A stretch of DNA of 64,000 nt from Strongylocentrotus droebachiensis (GCA_035222895.1 JAVYIG010002217.1:62001-126000); one strand, 5' to 3'. Positions 42,801-47,488 are shown, numbered from the stretch's first letter. Made by a program: numbers and translations. Notes: a model not told the origin generated them from the sequence alone.

Positions 42801-44000
42801 CCGAAACTTTTCCAAAAACGCAAAAGAAAGAAAGAAAGAAAGAAAGAGAGAAAGAGAGAAAGAGAGAGAGGGGGGCTGAGATATAGGCCTTCTTATCATT
42901 TTGATGATCAGAAATTTGCCAACATAATGTTTAAAGATTAAGATATCACCCCCTCTTGCAACGCCATTATAGCCCCCCCCCCCCCCCCACCTCCCCTATC
43001 AGCAAGATTGGTTATTCCTCAGTTTTCATTGAATCTCTCGATATTTAATTACAATTTTCACTTAAAATGAGCATTGTAATCAACTACATCCTAACAGAAC
43101 CCCCCCCCCCCAAAAAAAAAAAAAAAAAAAAAAAAACAGTCATACATCGAATTTTACATGTGCATTGTCATAAGGTGAACCCTCCGTTCTCAGTATTAGT
43201 AAACCAGCAACAAAAATGACCTCTTTTAAAACTTTGCATATTACCTGTAGTAGACCCAACGTCCAATTCGTCCATAGCAGTCGGTGACGGCGTCATCGAT
43301 GATGACGATGCGGTTAGCTGTGTCCGTCATCACACGGTCTTTGATTGGTGAGACATCAATCTCACTTTGTGAGCAGTACGCATCCTCGGAAACTACATGG
43401 AAGAGCAATGATAACCATTATATTATTTATATCCATGTCCACCCTGATCCTCACCTATTAACTTCTTTTTTTAATCTGAAAGATCAACTTGCGATTGTTC
43501 AACGAGTAAGAAAAAAACCATAATTGATATAGGGGTGAGACATTTATGCGAAAAACAGGGTAAATGTAGATTCTAAAGTAAATATCAATAACCCAGCGAG
43601 GCCCATTACAAAGAACACTTATTTTTCATGTTTCCTAAAAACACAATAACAAATGTCCGTGCTAAATAAATGTATCATACATATTATAACATCCTCTCAA
43701 GTATTTTGATAATATTCTTTATAGTTTGAATGCATTTCCATGCTGAAATAAATAATACGTTTCTATACGATGAAATTAATTATGTACGATTCGTGTTATG
43801 AAAGCCTTAACATTTTTATATTAAACAAGTGAAATGGAAACAACTTTTTTCTTTCTCCCAAACAGTTCTCCATGAGAATGAAATTAAACGTTTAAGGTAA
43901 AAAATGACAAACTGAAATGTTAAAATATGACGATATTCATACCTGCTTGTCCAAGGATGGTAGCCAACAGTATCAGATTCTGTGGAATAAGTGATGCCAT
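374..44000 (-). CDS. Polycystin-1/REJ-like receptor gene, 41 coding exons, 3' part beyond left edge
   Basis: This is a giant multi-domain membrane protein of the polycystin-1 / sea-urchin receptor-for-egg-jelly family. Members act at the cell surface, in cilia or on the sperm acrosome, sense ligands or force, and pair with polycystin-2-type channels. Seen: signal peptide 1-19, GD-IGW domains about 20-180 and 180-347, WSC 348-451, PKD-type repeats, a third GD-IGW domain about 575-849, further PKD repeats to about 2000, REJ about 2010-2600, GAIN-like 2560-3075, GPS with HLT at 3091-3093, TM1 about 3120-3143, PLAT 3151-3276, then TM2 to about TM5. The exons sum to 10952 nt with all phases compatible. 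The start is the ATG of a signal-peptide exon. Human polycystin-1 has 11 membrane segments, so about six should lie to the left. Orthology to a particular REJ or PKD1 paralogue cannot be settled here. Confidence 0.93.
810..925 (-). repeat. SINE-like remnant
   Basis: GGGTACCCATTTAC, CCTGGGAGGAGAGGC, TCTTTCCAAAGGACATTA and a degraded tRNA-type B box resemble the other tRNA-derived fragments at 16019 and 34834. Intronic, no coding role. Confidence 0.45.
1092..1388 (-). CDS. Exon 40: lysine-rich loop and TM4
   Basis: Residues 3478-3576. A Lys-rich run (KKTEEKKKKKEK) then FALPWQCAMIGWIVGYGS and the rest of TM4. TEWLKSICFSLFQDILIS and QPIK match the polycystin-1 pattern W-L-x-S-x-x-x-S-x-x-x-D-x-x-x-x-Q-P-x-K. 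Confidence 0.95.
1563..1612. repeat. Perfect 22-bp hairpin
   Basis: Arms 1563-1584 and 1591-1612 are perfect inverted repeats around TACCGT, in the intron between exons 39 and 40. Probably a tiny MITE or a foldback remnant. Confidence 0.8.
2007..2203 (-). CDS. Exon 39: charged cytoplasmic loop
   Basis: Residues 3412-3477. Highly charged: QEEIEQDKRDKMDDKAED and SARSRTIRFQEDNKDKEE. This is the intracellular loop between TM3 and TM4. Arg-Ser-Arg-Thr may be a kinase site, which is inference. Confidence 0.85.
2275..2530. repeat. ATC minisatellite and CCT tract
   Basis: Three near-identical 57-61 bp blocks (CACCATCAACATAAGC plus ATC runs) followed by CTC/CCT-rich DNA, in the intron between exons 38 and 39. 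Low complexity on both strands. Confidence 0.9.
2551..3412 (-). repeat. Five-fold tandem duplication of exon 38 end plus splice donor
   Basis: Five copies of an exon-derived 84-bp segment with the identical donor CCAG/GTAAGA. TCTTACCTGG recurs at 2551, 2747, 2943, 3133 and 3323, spacing 196, 196, 190 and 190. The rightmost copy is the real exon end. The other four follow purine-rich intron DNA (sense strand) and have no proper pyrimidine tract. Unit lengths of 190 and 196 are not multiples of three, so reading through gives a frameshift and a stop in the next copy. Confidence 0.9.
3329..3499 (-). CDS. Exon 38: TM3
   Basis: Residues 3355-3411. ITVGVISSLMVFPANLIVVQ is TM3 in the usual I-G-V-x-S-x-L-x-x-F-P-x-N context, followed by FRLSKPPPDQ and a basic end. 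The last 84 bp plus donor CCAG/GTAAGA recur four more times to the left, see the tandem duplication at 2551-3412. The donor at 3328 is chosen because it alone keeps the frame. Confidence 0.94.
3790..4052 (-). mobile_element. MITE, TTAAAG-end family, internally deleted copy
   Basis: Ends TTAAAGGCATCG and CGGATCCCTTTAA are inverted. Internal phrases such as CAGTGTCTGTGATATGGTGT and GACCGGTTTTACCAT are shared with the copies at 15070 and 17095. Shorter than those by about 110 bp. Lies about 35 bp from the exon 37 donor. Confidence 0.75.
4088..4322 (-). CDS. Exon 37: post-PLAT loop and TM2
   Basis: Residues 3277-3354. DGHLWFSVFARPARSTFT is the most conserved signature after PLAT in the polycystin-1 family. 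It is followed by CCLSLLFSSMMANIFFYG as TM2. A transposon-like repeat ends about 35 bp past its donor. Confidence 0.97.
4560..4683 (+). repeat. tRNA-derived SINE fragment
   Basis: GGTTTGAATCC resembles a tRNA B box. It is followed by the shared body phrases ACATCCTTTGGCAGTACATT and CTACATTTGC found in other fragments here. Intron between exons 36 and 37. Confidence 0.5.
4697..4986 (-). CDS. Exon 36: PLAT domain body
   Basis: Residues 3180-3276. AKVSLIITGEAEESRPRL, FQRGGIDSFIMS and LLHLRIWHDNSG are the conserved PLAT strands. FMCDRWLAVEEDDG closes the domain as in PKD1 (C-x-x-W-L-A-x-x-x-D-D-G). Confidence 0.96.
5327..5414 (-). CDS. Exon 35: PLAT domain start
   Basis: Residues 3151-3179. NDPRDHYSYEITVFTGMR is the polycystin PLAT entry (L-x-D-N-D-x-x-D-x-Y-x-Y-x-I-x-V-x-T-G). 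PLAT binds lipids and regulators on the cytoplasmic side between TM1 and TM2. Confidence 0.93.
5507..5653. mobile_element. Short MITE with GGGCCTGTTTCA ends
   Basis: Starts GGGCCCTGTTTCATAG and ends CTTTGTGAAACAGGCCC, an imperfect terminal inverted repeat around 147 bp of non-coding DNA in the intron between exons 34 and 35. Confidence 0.6.
6400..6624 (-). CDS. Exon 34: GPS cleavage site and TM1
   Basis: Residues 3076-3150. NTQCFCTHLTAFGGGF is the second half of the GPS; autoproteolysis is expected between Leu and Thr of HLT (3091-3093), leaving the ectodomain non-covalently attached. A hydrophobic stretch VVFVFMVCMFAVYLTIVLWA follows as TM1, then cytoplasmic YKKDQRD. Confidence 0.96.
7167..7371 (-). 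CDS. Exon 33: GAIN end and first half of GPS
   Basis: Residues 3007-3075. VEVYVGVK-like strands, then YRIRPFTSKCQFYDEETD and WGTDGCE give the first two GPS cysteines and Trp. The GPS is split from its cleavage site by a phase-0 intron. Confidence 0.93.
7537..9228. mobile_element. 1.69-kb foldback DNA transposon with 10-bp target duplication
   Basis: Flanked by direct repeats AGTTCATATT at 7527-7536 and 9229-9238. Ends are AGGCTTGAGTC and, inverted, AGGCCTGAGTC, each followed by a GC-rich subterminal hairpin. Arms of about 360-370 bp (7851-8211 and 8530-8901) are inverted copies, and the centre is a perfect 26-bp palindrome (8332-8357 with 8360-8385). Only short open frames occur (8036-8263 plus, 8462-8665 minus), and they encode the same arm sequence, so I see no transposase. 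The 10-bp duplication would suit Mutator-type or similar families, which is inference. Inserted in the intron between exons 32 and 33. Confidence 0.85.
9415..9813. mobile_element. 400-bp foldback MITE
   Basis: Nearly the whole element is an inverted repeat. Inner arms 9589-9612 and 9623-9646 are perfect; the outer ends contain GTGTGACGTCATC and its diverged inverse, with ATAGAGT at both tips. A related truncated copy lies at 20441-20662. No coding capacity. Confidence 0.8.
10369..10609 (-). CDS. Exon 32: GAIN domain
   Basis: Residues 2927-3006. HAALHIEAIPLNWNGTK and LELYIRMGRPPSIDIYDF are GAIN strands as in polycystin-1 (L-x-V-Y-I-R-x-G-x-x-P-x-x-x-x-Y-D). Three cysteines and three Asn-linked sequons. 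Confidence 0.92.
11530..11767 (-). CDS. Exon 31: GAIN domain beta strands
   Basis: Residues 2848-2926. LEIRDLAEPIEVWIQRDE followed by a strand ending FNVTKP matches the polycystin GAIN pattern of L-x-V-x-N-L-x-x-P-I-x-I/V-x-I-P. Acceptor TCTAG, donor CTTA/GTAAG. Confidence 0.9.
12421..12910. mobile_element. 490-bp MITE with TA target site
   Basis: CCGTAATTAACG at 12421-12432 and its perfect inverse at 12899-12910 are flanked by TA on both sides (12419-12420, 12911-12912). It carries an internal A-run at 12831-12853. The TA duplication suggests Tc1/mariner-type mobilisation, by inference. Confidence 0.75.
12999..13096 (-). CDS. Exon 30: GAIN-like region
   Basis: Residues 2815-2847. HYGAQCGSGFKLPMAATL resembles the GAIN beta-subdomain entry (G-x-x-F-x-x-P). 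The sense strand just upstream of its acceptor is almost pure pyrimidine for about 500 nt. Confidence 0.84.
13105..13612. repeat. GA-rich minisatellite (sense-strand polypyrimidine tract)
   Basis: About 500 bp of GA/GAGATGA units with a repeated phrase GAGATAAGACAGATGAAAGA at intervals of roughly 50-115 bp. It sits immediately upstream, in transcript sense, of the exon 30 acceptor at 13097. Ser/Leu-rich open frames through it are artefacts. Confidence 0.93.
14056..14209 (-). CDS. Exon 29: GAIN-like region
   Basis: Residues 2764-2814. MNSVVDNMMGTINGGMVT, then a beta-rich segment with sequon NIT. It ends NMDN with one base, completed by exon 30. Confidence 0.84.
15070..15447 (+). mobile_element. 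MITE, TTAAAG-end family, full copy
   Basis: Ends TTAAAGGGATCCGG and (inverse) TTAAAGTGATCG. Shares its internal sequence with 17095-17462 in opposite orientation and with the shorter copy at 3790-4052. About 378 bp, no coding capacity. Intron between exons 28 and 29. Confidence 0.78.
15559..15761 (-). CDS. Exon 28: GAIN-like region, acidic linker
   Basis: Residues 2696-2763. GNAMSGAQAKVAKTKAAA, then an acidic stretch DLDDMEADYYSSDSSDLE, then an Ala-rich helix. Donor ACTG/GTAAGA. The acidic insert is long for this position in polycystins as I know them. Confidence 0.84.
16019..16254 (-). repeat. tRNA-derived SINE
   Basis: Read on the minus strand, TTTAGTTGATGAG resembles an A box and GGTTCAAATCC a B box, the spacing typical of Pol III tRNA-type promoters. 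The body contains the shared phrase GTCCTTCAGCAAGACATTAA. Intron between exons 27 and 28. Confidence 0.65.
16358..16469 (-). CDS. Exon 27: GAIN-like helical region
   Basis: Residues 2659-2695. Reads QDTLATSTQFMGLLSEKS and then an acidic Ser/Glu stretch ending ILNMI. Phases 0 and 1. Confidence 0.82.
16836..16961 (-). CDS. Exon 26: GAIN-like helical region
   Basis: Residues 2617-2658. SMIVAMSLAIPNTVGAMK and a Ser/Thr-rich end. The pattern resembles the helical GAIN subdomain of polycystin-1. Phase 0 at both ends, so skipping it would keep the frame. Confidence 0.82.
17095..17462 (-). mobile_element. MITE, TTAAAG-end family, inverted copy
   Basis: Reverse-oriented relative of 15070-15447, sharing CAGTGTCTGTGATATGGTGT and CCTAAAGGTTTATAAT. 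Ends TTAAAGGCATTG and AGTCACTTTAA. The two copies, 1.6 kb apart and inverted, flank exons 27 and 28. Confidence 0.78.
18273..18373 (-). CDS. Exon 25: Glu/Ala-rich helix
   Basis: Residues 2583-2616. MTPEEQEAAEAAAQTELD is a strongly helical acidic stretch. The preceding acceptor CCTAG and donor GGG/GTGAG are good. Confidence 0.8.
19151..19226 (-). CDS. Exon 24: short linker exon
   Basis: Residues 2558-2582, 76 nt. Contains PLRRRSAFTVAMTTFGA. Acceptor GATAG and donor GCAG/GTATG with phases 0 and 1 fit the neighbours. The dibasic Arg triplet could be a protease site, which is inference. Confidence 0.75.
19370..19858 (+). pseudogene. LINE reverse-transcriptase 3' fragment
   Basis: The plus strand encodes, with a stop, FCKQEPEMIYHMFVEC and then a Trp/Phe-rich stretch (FLRWWHTRFNKEMF) and an Arg-rich end. 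This resembles the C-terminal C-x-x-C-x-x-x-x-E-x-x-x-H-x-x-x-x-C motif of L1-type ORF2 proteins. Decayed and in reverse orientation to the host gene, in the intron between exons 23 and 24. Confidence 0.6.
20234..20419 (-). CDS. Exon 23: end of REJ, Ala/Met-rich helix region
   Basis: Residues 2496-2557. After VRPPSVSNAE the exon is rich in Ala, Met and Ser (IANGDTSTAANIIAACSGML), typical of the helical stretch between REJ and GAIN in polycystin-1 relatives. Phase 0 on both sides. Confidence 0.87.
20441..20662. mobile_element. Truncated relative of the foldback MITE at 9415
   Basis: Begins TAGAGTGGTGAAGTGTGACG and shares the AACTCAGTGTTAT and GCTCTGGTTC hairpin. Right arm mostly missing. Intron between exons 22 and 23, about 20 bp upstream of the exon 23 acceptor in transcript sense. 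Confidence 0.7.
20978..21108 (-). CDS. Exon 22: REJ module
   Basis: Residues 2452-2495. NFQVFLLVRVTDYIGSFS is the strand expected after exon 21 (in PKD1, V-x-V-x-D-x-x-G). It has no methionine-led ORF of useful length and was found by following phase from both neighbours. Confidence 0.87.
21949..22143 (-). CDS. Exon 21: REJ module
   Basis: Residues 2387-2451. NCSAVPPNGTALETEFNI followed by ECQDWTDPDMPLNYRY is the polycystin-1/REJ signature C-x-x-x-P-x-x-G-x-x-L-x-T-x-F-x-x-x-C-x-x-W-x-D-x-D-x-P-L-x-Y. Confidence 0.92.
22376..22680. repeat. Segment bounded by a G run and a C run
   Basis: About 22 consecutive G at the left and about 22 consecutive C at the right enclose 250 bp with repeats of ACCCATTTTT/AAAAATGGG. 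The homopolymers form an inverted repeat. Intron between exons 20 and 21. It looks like a mobile or hairpin-forming unit, though no target duplication is clear. Confidence 0.7.
22985..23184 (-). CDS. Exon 20: REJ module
   Basis: Residues 2320-2386. Contains YRIRVYAARTP, a typical REJ/PKD strand, and ends in Asn-Tyr-Gly. Acceptor TAATAG, donor TATG/GTATT. Confidence 0.88.
23941..24039 (-). CDS. Exon 19: REJ module, C-x-x-N-C motif
   Basis: Residues 2287-2319. CRTNCKTKLNPTSRFALE carries the REJ cysteine pair and the N-P-T-x-R-F/L strand. It ends ILYY with two bases carried over, completed by exon 20 to give YYRWEI. The phase argument is strong. Confidence 0.88.
24532..24694 (-). CDS. Exon 18: REJ module
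   Basis: Residues 2233-2286. FTLDTFYMHENMTYFLKL is the REJ strand L-x-x-x-x-Y-x-F-x-L found before the NPPK motif. ASGNPPKMAI matches the REJ hallmark G-x-P-P. Donor is ATCGC/GTAAGA. Confidence 0.9.
25186..28869 (-). CDS. Exon 17: giant exon with PKD repeats, mucin-like insert and start of REJ
   Basis: Residues 1005-2232, 3684 nt uninterrupted. Several PKD cores are visible: VMDFDDGDSN, WEWDFKDGS, YTIDWGDGS and LTYTWDFGD. Many are followed by the Y-x-V-T-I-x-x-x-N ending. From about residue 1600 to 1850 a Thr/Pro/Ser-rich stretch with cysteines interrupts a PKD fold. From about residue 2010, PCYYPEVDV starts the REJ module, with the strand PLIAKITGGSEIRVRW and DPDVDPSDKSG as in polycystin-1. 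A single large exon carrying PKD repeats also occurs in vertebrate PKD1. Confidence 0.96.
29298..29454. mobile_element. Palindromic MITE-like element
   Basis: TGTTTTATAAGATGATTA at the left is mirrored by TGTTTTATAACATGATTT inverted at the right, with two AATGACCGGTCATT palindromes inside. Intron between exons 16 and 17. Confidence 0.5.
29722..29859 (-). CDS. Exon 16: PKD repeat, second half
   Basis: Residues 959-1004. TNVTFEINIGDGIVPTFF is the PKD core with an N-glycosylation sequon. Acceptor TTACAG, donor GAAG/GTTAG, a slightly weak but usable site. Confidence 0.83.
30421..30556 (-). CDS. Exon 15: PKD repeat, first half
   Basis: Residues 914-958. Reads KFIVLQDTVKEFEW and ends in FGMSE. 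The pattern V-x-E-x-V-x-x-F/L is the usual inter-PKD strand. Phases 0 and 1 fit its neighbours. Confidence 0.83.
31156..31346 (-). CDS. Exon 14: PKD repeat
   Basis: Residues 850-913. VNYLWLLGNGDE followed by YTWPSDGVYNITVIAYNDIS is a near-textbook PKD repeat ending (Y-x-V-T-V-x-A-x-N). Acceptor GTTAG, donor GGAG/GTAAG. Confidence 0.9.
31766..32198 (-). CDS. Exon 13: GD-IGW domain copy 3, end
   Basis: Residues 706-849. YTHSITETG parallels VTHLIEDES of exon 6. VKEGDIIGWYN is the GD-IGW core and AYKHALKAHVV the ending. It then runs into a linker with N-glycosylation sequons (NYS, NNT) and a beta strand preceding the next PKD repeat. Confidence 0.88.
32796..33023 (-). CDS. Exon 12: six-cysteine segment inside GD-IGW copy 3
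   Basis: Residues 630-705. Starts VYRPKCEATYAFC and has six cysteines within about 45 residues, as LDL-receptor class A modules do. I see no clear acidic Ca-binding motif, so that label is uncertain. It ends DYDFVME in phase 0, the same intron position as exon 5/6. Confidence 0.85.
33804..33967 (-). CDS. Exon 11: GD-IGW domain copy 3, start
   Basis: Residues 575-629. The end, FLVAWEFEAISTGTIYLQ, continues into VYRP of exon 12. Together these align with WTYWAAGASGGFRPGIYRP of copy 2, so the third copy probably starts here. The similarity is weaker than between copies 1 and 2. Confidence 0.78.
34545..34777 (-). CDS. Exon 10: PKD-type repeat
   Basis: Residues 497-574. Contains TAQVDFGDDRVVTFDI, a PKD-type core, and two cysteines (VDCPP, FGCKF). 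Acceptor TTTCAG, donor ATAG/GTACG. Confidence 0.86.
34834..35107 (-). repeat. tRNA-derived SINE with internal hairpin
   Basis: On the minus strand, CCGCGGTTCGAGTCCCGCCG is a strong tRNA-type B-box arm; body phrases TCTTTTGGCAAGATATTAAT and CCAAAGAGC link it to 16019-16254. A perfect 14-bp hairpin (34893-34906 with 34919-34932) lies inside. No complete tRNA cloverleaf could be formed, so it is not called a tRNA gene. Confidence 0.6.
35722..35857 (-). CDS. Exon 9: PKD-type repeat
   Basis: Residues 452-496. The motif VTYSFDYGDGFSDSG is the PKD-domain hallmark (Y-x-W/F-D-F/Y-G-D-G), followed by YAHSY. PKD domains are Ig-like extracellular folds. Confidence 0.88.
36675..36724. repeat. CT and C-run microsatellite
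   Basis: TCTCTC, then a run of C, then TCTCTC, in the intron between exons 8 and 9. Confidence 0.9.
37163..37350 (-). CDS. Exon 8: WSC domain, second half, and linker
   Basis: Residues 389-451. YAGVQQGNLCFCSNSYGDYG and, further on, CSYC-like cysteines with ...FTCGG complete the WSC cysteine set with exon 7. The linker YNQIFTTPEVV leads toward the first PKD repeat. Confidence 0.92.
37736..37815 (+). repeat. Fragment of TTAAAG-end MITE
   Basis: GGTAACTTTG, GATTTAGCTCATG and TTAGGTCAGTCA in order match the left part of the copy at 15070. The rest is missing. Confidence 0.5.
38063..38877. mobile_element. TIR element with internal GGGTGCA minisatellite
   Basis: CACACTAAGAAAAAATGG at the left and, inverted, CACTCTAAGAAAAAAGGG at the right, each flanked by TA. 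Inside, about three units of about 120 bp built on GCACCTTTAGGGGT lie at 38085-38420, and further AAAAGGGTGCA repeats lie near the right end. No protein-coding capacity. Intron between exons 7 and 8. Confidence 0.75.
39190..39313 (-). CDS. Exon 7: WSC domain, first half
   Basis: Residues 348-388. GYKGCYPDN, an Arg-Glu-Met patch, then MTRIKCISSCAQLAYP follow the WSC pattern G-C-Y-x-D ... M-T-x-x-x-C-x-x-x-C. WSC is a putative carbohydrate-binding module also present near the N-terminus of polycystin-1. It is split by a phase-2 intron. Confidence 0.92.
39600..39902. repeat. ATC microsatellite
   Basis: About 300 bp of CAT/ATC units with a duplicated CGTGATGAGCC ATATCGCC phrase; a shorter ATC tract lies at 39349-39376. 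Intron between exons 6 and 7. Confidence 0.95.
39939..40182 (-). CDS. Exon 6: GD-IGW domain copy 2, end
   Basis: Residues 267-347. Begins VTHLIEDESEW and contains YNPGDLIGWRW, the motif that gives the domain its working name here; it ends in AYSLQAML. Acceptor CCAG and donor TTCG/GTAAGT. An ATC microsatellite begins about 40 bp past the donor. Confidence 0.88.
40872..41005 (-). CDS. Exon 5: GD-IGW domain copy 2, middle
   Basis: Residues 222-266. Reads GWTYWAAGASGGFRPGIYRP, matching the copy 1 pattern W-x-Y ... F-x-P-G-x-x-R. Ends in phase 0 after Asn-Glu-Glu. The same intron position recurs between exons 12 and 13 in the third copy. Confidence 0.85.
41633..41758 (-). CDS. Exon 4: start of GD-IGW domain copy 2
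   Basis: Residues 180-221. It carries FDCASETHGP and ends ...FECYGQVK, parallel to the end of exon 2. Two GT donors lie close together (41641 and 41632). Only the second gives phase 1, needed to join exon 5 in frame. Confidence 0.75.
42278..42609 (-). CDS. Exon 3: body of GD-IGW domain copy 1
   Basis: Residues 69-179. It runs from FKPGVWRL through FQPGDKIGFRF to a final SYSIKAVF. The PGD-x-IG-aromatic core and the S-Y-x-x-K/Q-A ending are shared with exon 6 and, more weakly, exon 13. The spacing of hydrophobic residues suggests a beta-sandwich, which is inference only. Donor is GACG/GTATG. Confidence 0.85.
42826..42872. repeat. GAAA/GAGA microsatellite
   Basis: GAAAGAAAGAAA followed by GAGAGA runs, in the intron between exons 2 and 3; C-runs lie at 42975 and 43099. 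Confidence 0.9.
43245..43392 (-). CDS. Exon 2: start of GD-IGW domain copy 1
   Basis: Residues 20-68. Contains the segment DCYGRIGRWVYY, which recurs in exons 4-5 as ECYGQVKGWTYW, so it marks the start of a repeated ectodomain. Acceptor TAG and donor CTACAG/GTAA are both clear. Two cysteines may form disulfides. I do not recognise the domain family. Confidence 0.82.
43943..44000 (-). CDS. Exon 1: signal peptide
   Basis: The ATG at 44000 opens MASLIPQNLILLATILGQA, a short N-region followed by a hydrophobic core and small residues before the exon end, as in a cleavable signal peptide. It ends in GCAG/GTATGA with one base carried over (phase 1), which fits exon 2. This supports secretion into the ER and an extracellular N-terminus. 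An upstream non-coding exon is possible but not identified. Confidence 0.8.
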
Positions 44001-47000
44001 AAATATGAATATAACTCGAATTTAAATGCACAGAAAGGTATAAGACCATACACAAAGATTTAGTTAAGATTTAGTTATGAATATATAGTAATGATGGTCA
44101 CAATTATACAGGTGATGCAGATATCCAAAAAGAGTTTTGTCATGCGTAAATCCCTGTCGATTGGTTCCTAATATTAACATCAGGAAAATGATGATGAGAA
44201 ATGGAAAAAGTGTCGTGAATTTCTGTTGACATTTTCTTGCATTAACCTTTTCAGTCAATCGTGCATTTATTTTTAATATATTATTGATTTATGAAACACC
44301 ATAAACTAAATTGAAGTGTTCAATAGTCTCTCTAGATCTACCGACATTATTGTATGTTGAATCTAGGGGCATTCTTGAATCAAATGGACTTTGATTTTTC
44401 TTCAGGATGATTTCAGATACATTTTTATCATGCAAATCTGTTGCCAGCTCACCGTGTCAATTAGTTCATCTATCTAAATAATATGCAATTAAGCTCATCA
44501 ATCTTTGTGATTGGCGTATACCAAAAATAAATTAGATAAATTAATAATAATTACATGAATTACAGAGGGCTGTATTCTGCGTTATATATTTATTTGTGTA
44601 AATACTCGTATAATACTGAAGCTCATCAAAAGCATTTTCCTCTATTCAGCTTTAATTGACATTTAAAAAACAAGGTTCACTCTGTAAGGCTAGAAGTTTA
44701 ACACCACACAATATAACCGACAGGAGTTTTATTAGTTGTATTATATTGTAAAATTACTGGACTATGACCCACAGTTATATGAATATGATATAGTGACGAA
44801 CAAAATGGCGACAAACAAAATGGCGACTTACCAAGGTGATGCAGATAGCTCCGTTTAAGAGTACACATTTTGATTGTAAATTCCTCATGATGCACTCGCT
44901 GACCTCCCACAATCAGATAAAAATATTTCCCTGGTAATTATCCAAGAATTGCGCTCATTTTCTGAGCGAAAATAGTACGGAATTTGTGTTTAAGGAGGAC
45001 AGGTTTGTGTAATCGTCATCTCCACGAAATCTTGTTTCTCTTTCTGATCTTTCTTAACTTTCATAAAGACGTCACTGCTTTATTATGGATGTATTTTAAC
45101 AAGGATGGGCTTGCATAATTGATGGTGCACGAAGCTTAACCACAATACATTTCTGCATTTGTCATTATTGATTAATGGCTGGTTTAAATTTCTTACAACA
45201 TCCCTCTGGAATTTAGATGGACATGCAAATACAATGTATTAATTACTATTACAATTTGCTAAATTATTCATAAAAACAACCAGGTATATCAACGTCGTAC
45301 ATGGTTAAAGAACATATTATTCTGATTTTTCAGTTTGTTAATTTTCGTAAATTCTTAGCGTTTAACGTTTGAGAATTGTTCACATTTCCAGAGGGAGGAT
45401 TTAATAAAAACACAAAAGCATCTTGACAAGTTAGTGTTTATCAGCCTACCTCCAAAGTAACTTTCGATCAATACTCTCAGAGATCTTCTAAAAACACTGG
45501 GGAAATCGATGATCTCCAACAGATATTCATGAGCAACCTGAAAACAATTTTCCTGTTTATACTATAATATACTATAATATTTCGATATCAGAACGTTACT
45601 AATAAAAGTGATCAGAATGAATATTTAGATGATTTATATCATGCATACGTGCTCCTACTAAACTTACATGTTCAGTGATGTGGTGATCACAGAACTGGGT
45701 AAAGTCACTTTAAACTTTGGCATGTTTGGAAGTATTTTTGGTTGAATATAACGGGAGAATAATGACTGCTTGAGGTGGATCAATACTAAATACTCGTCCG
45801 ACCCAGCAATCAATAACAAATACAACAAGGGGGATGATAAAAGCAGGAGGGAGAGAACAAAATGAAGGAGAAGGAGGAGACAACAGAGGAAGAAAAAGAA
45901 AAAGAAGAATGAGAGGAAGTTGACGGAGGAGGAAGAGAAGAGAACGAAGGCGAGAATTAAGAGGTTACAGAAGTCAGGAGAATAAAAGGAAGAAGAAGAA
46001 GAAGGATGATGAGGAGAGGGAGGAATAGGAGGAGAAAAGTAAAAGAAGAAGACGAAGGAGGAGAAGGAGAGAAGGGAAAGAAAAAAAAGAAGAAGAATAT
46101 TCAAGTAGTAGTAGGAGGAGGGGGGGGGCGTATTACTAGTGGTATAACAATAATAATGTATATTTATGTAGCGGACATAATCCAACCCGAGGGGTACTGA
46201 AGCTTGGCGCTACAAATACCCCGACTCTATATAGATAGGTTACCGGTTTCAGTTCTCACAACAATTTAAAGGTATAGACCAGTTTTGGAAACGCCCTCCT
46301 CTCAAAAAATGAAATGAAAGCTCTTATTACGAATCATGTGAAAGAATATATGTTTTGAGTAATACGCGATGATACAAATTTTTCCGGGAAACCGCCTACC
46401 GGTACTAATATATTTGGTAAATTATCATATCGATTCGGCCTGGATAGATATCGCGAATGAACTTCAACATTGAACATTTGGGCATATATTTCTGCTTGTT
46501 TGCGAATTTAGGTTGAAGTAGTGCTATCTAAACCTATGAGGGCAATATTTAAACAATTTAGAATGGATATTTCGCACCCAAAACCCTTGAACCGCAATTT
46601 TACCACTATACCGGTCTATATCTTTAACGGAAATATTCCTACAATTACCCTCTTAACACTTGGGTGTGTGAGTATTAATAGACGGTAGAGGTCATTGAGA
46701 GCCATGAAAGGGAGATGGATACATCATAATTAGATATGAATAGATGCAGGATGTAGAGCGAATGTATCCGGGAGAACAGTGATGGTAAGGGCACAATAGG
46801 ACTATGATTGTCTGCTTGGACCGACCAGCGAGATTATACATTCTTTATTGTGATCTTGCTATACAACTTTTAAGGGAACAGGATCTCCTTAATTAAACTA
46901 TCATTGTATATAGAGATATCGTCTTGAATTCTTTTGTCATGCATTACACAAATATCTCAGTATACAGGTGACATTGAGCGCTTGGTACTGGCTGTAAATT

Positions 47001-47391
47001 TTCATAGTTGAATACACAACTTACGCTGGAAAATATATTAAATTGGCGATGTAACACGCGATTTGTGTATGGCCTATACGAAATAATGTTAGAAAATCGA
47101 ACTGGGAACTATCGTTCGTGATCTTAATATGTTAAAAAGTGAGTTGTGCTCATTAACTACTTGAAGTGTAAAGTTTTCGTCATTTTTGCTGGTTTAAACA
47201 ACTCACTCGAAATATAATTATTAAGCAAATTCGAAATAACTTTTTAATCAGTTGCTCTTTCCAAGCTAACCAATCTGAAAATGTGATCTTCATTGTTTGA
47301 AATATAAAAAATGAAGTTCTTCTGCCTCAGATATTGTATGGCAACATTAACCGTAACATGATTGTTCGTTCCCATGGTTACTTTGTGCACT
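44001..47391. other. Intergenic region between receptor gene and H3 array
   Basis: No gene supported. It contains the presumed promoter and 5' UTR of the minus-strand receptor gene, AT-rich DNA with scattered short open frames, and a purine-rich stretch at about 45838-46128 built of GAAGAA/GGAGGA that makes spurious Ser/Phe- or Arg/Lys-rich frames. I see no CpG-rich block and no histone elements. Confidence 0.7.
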
Positions 47392-47437
47392 GTCATTATA
47401 ATGGTACATTTATGTGGGTTTCTTTTCCCTCTCTATG

Positions 47438-47488
<51 letters not shown>

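Noticed and set aside
44832..44888. Candidate alternative first exon beginning MRNLQSKCVLLNGAICITL
   Set aside because: It has an ATG, a hydrophobic core and a GTAAGT donor, but ends in phase 0 while exon 2 needs phase 1, and joining it meets a stop. It may be untranslated or spurious.
45664..46200. 173-codon Ser/Phe-rich minus frame and Arg/Lys-rich plus frame
   Set aside because: Both come from a GAAGAA/GGAGGA purine-rich tract with no domain or splice context.
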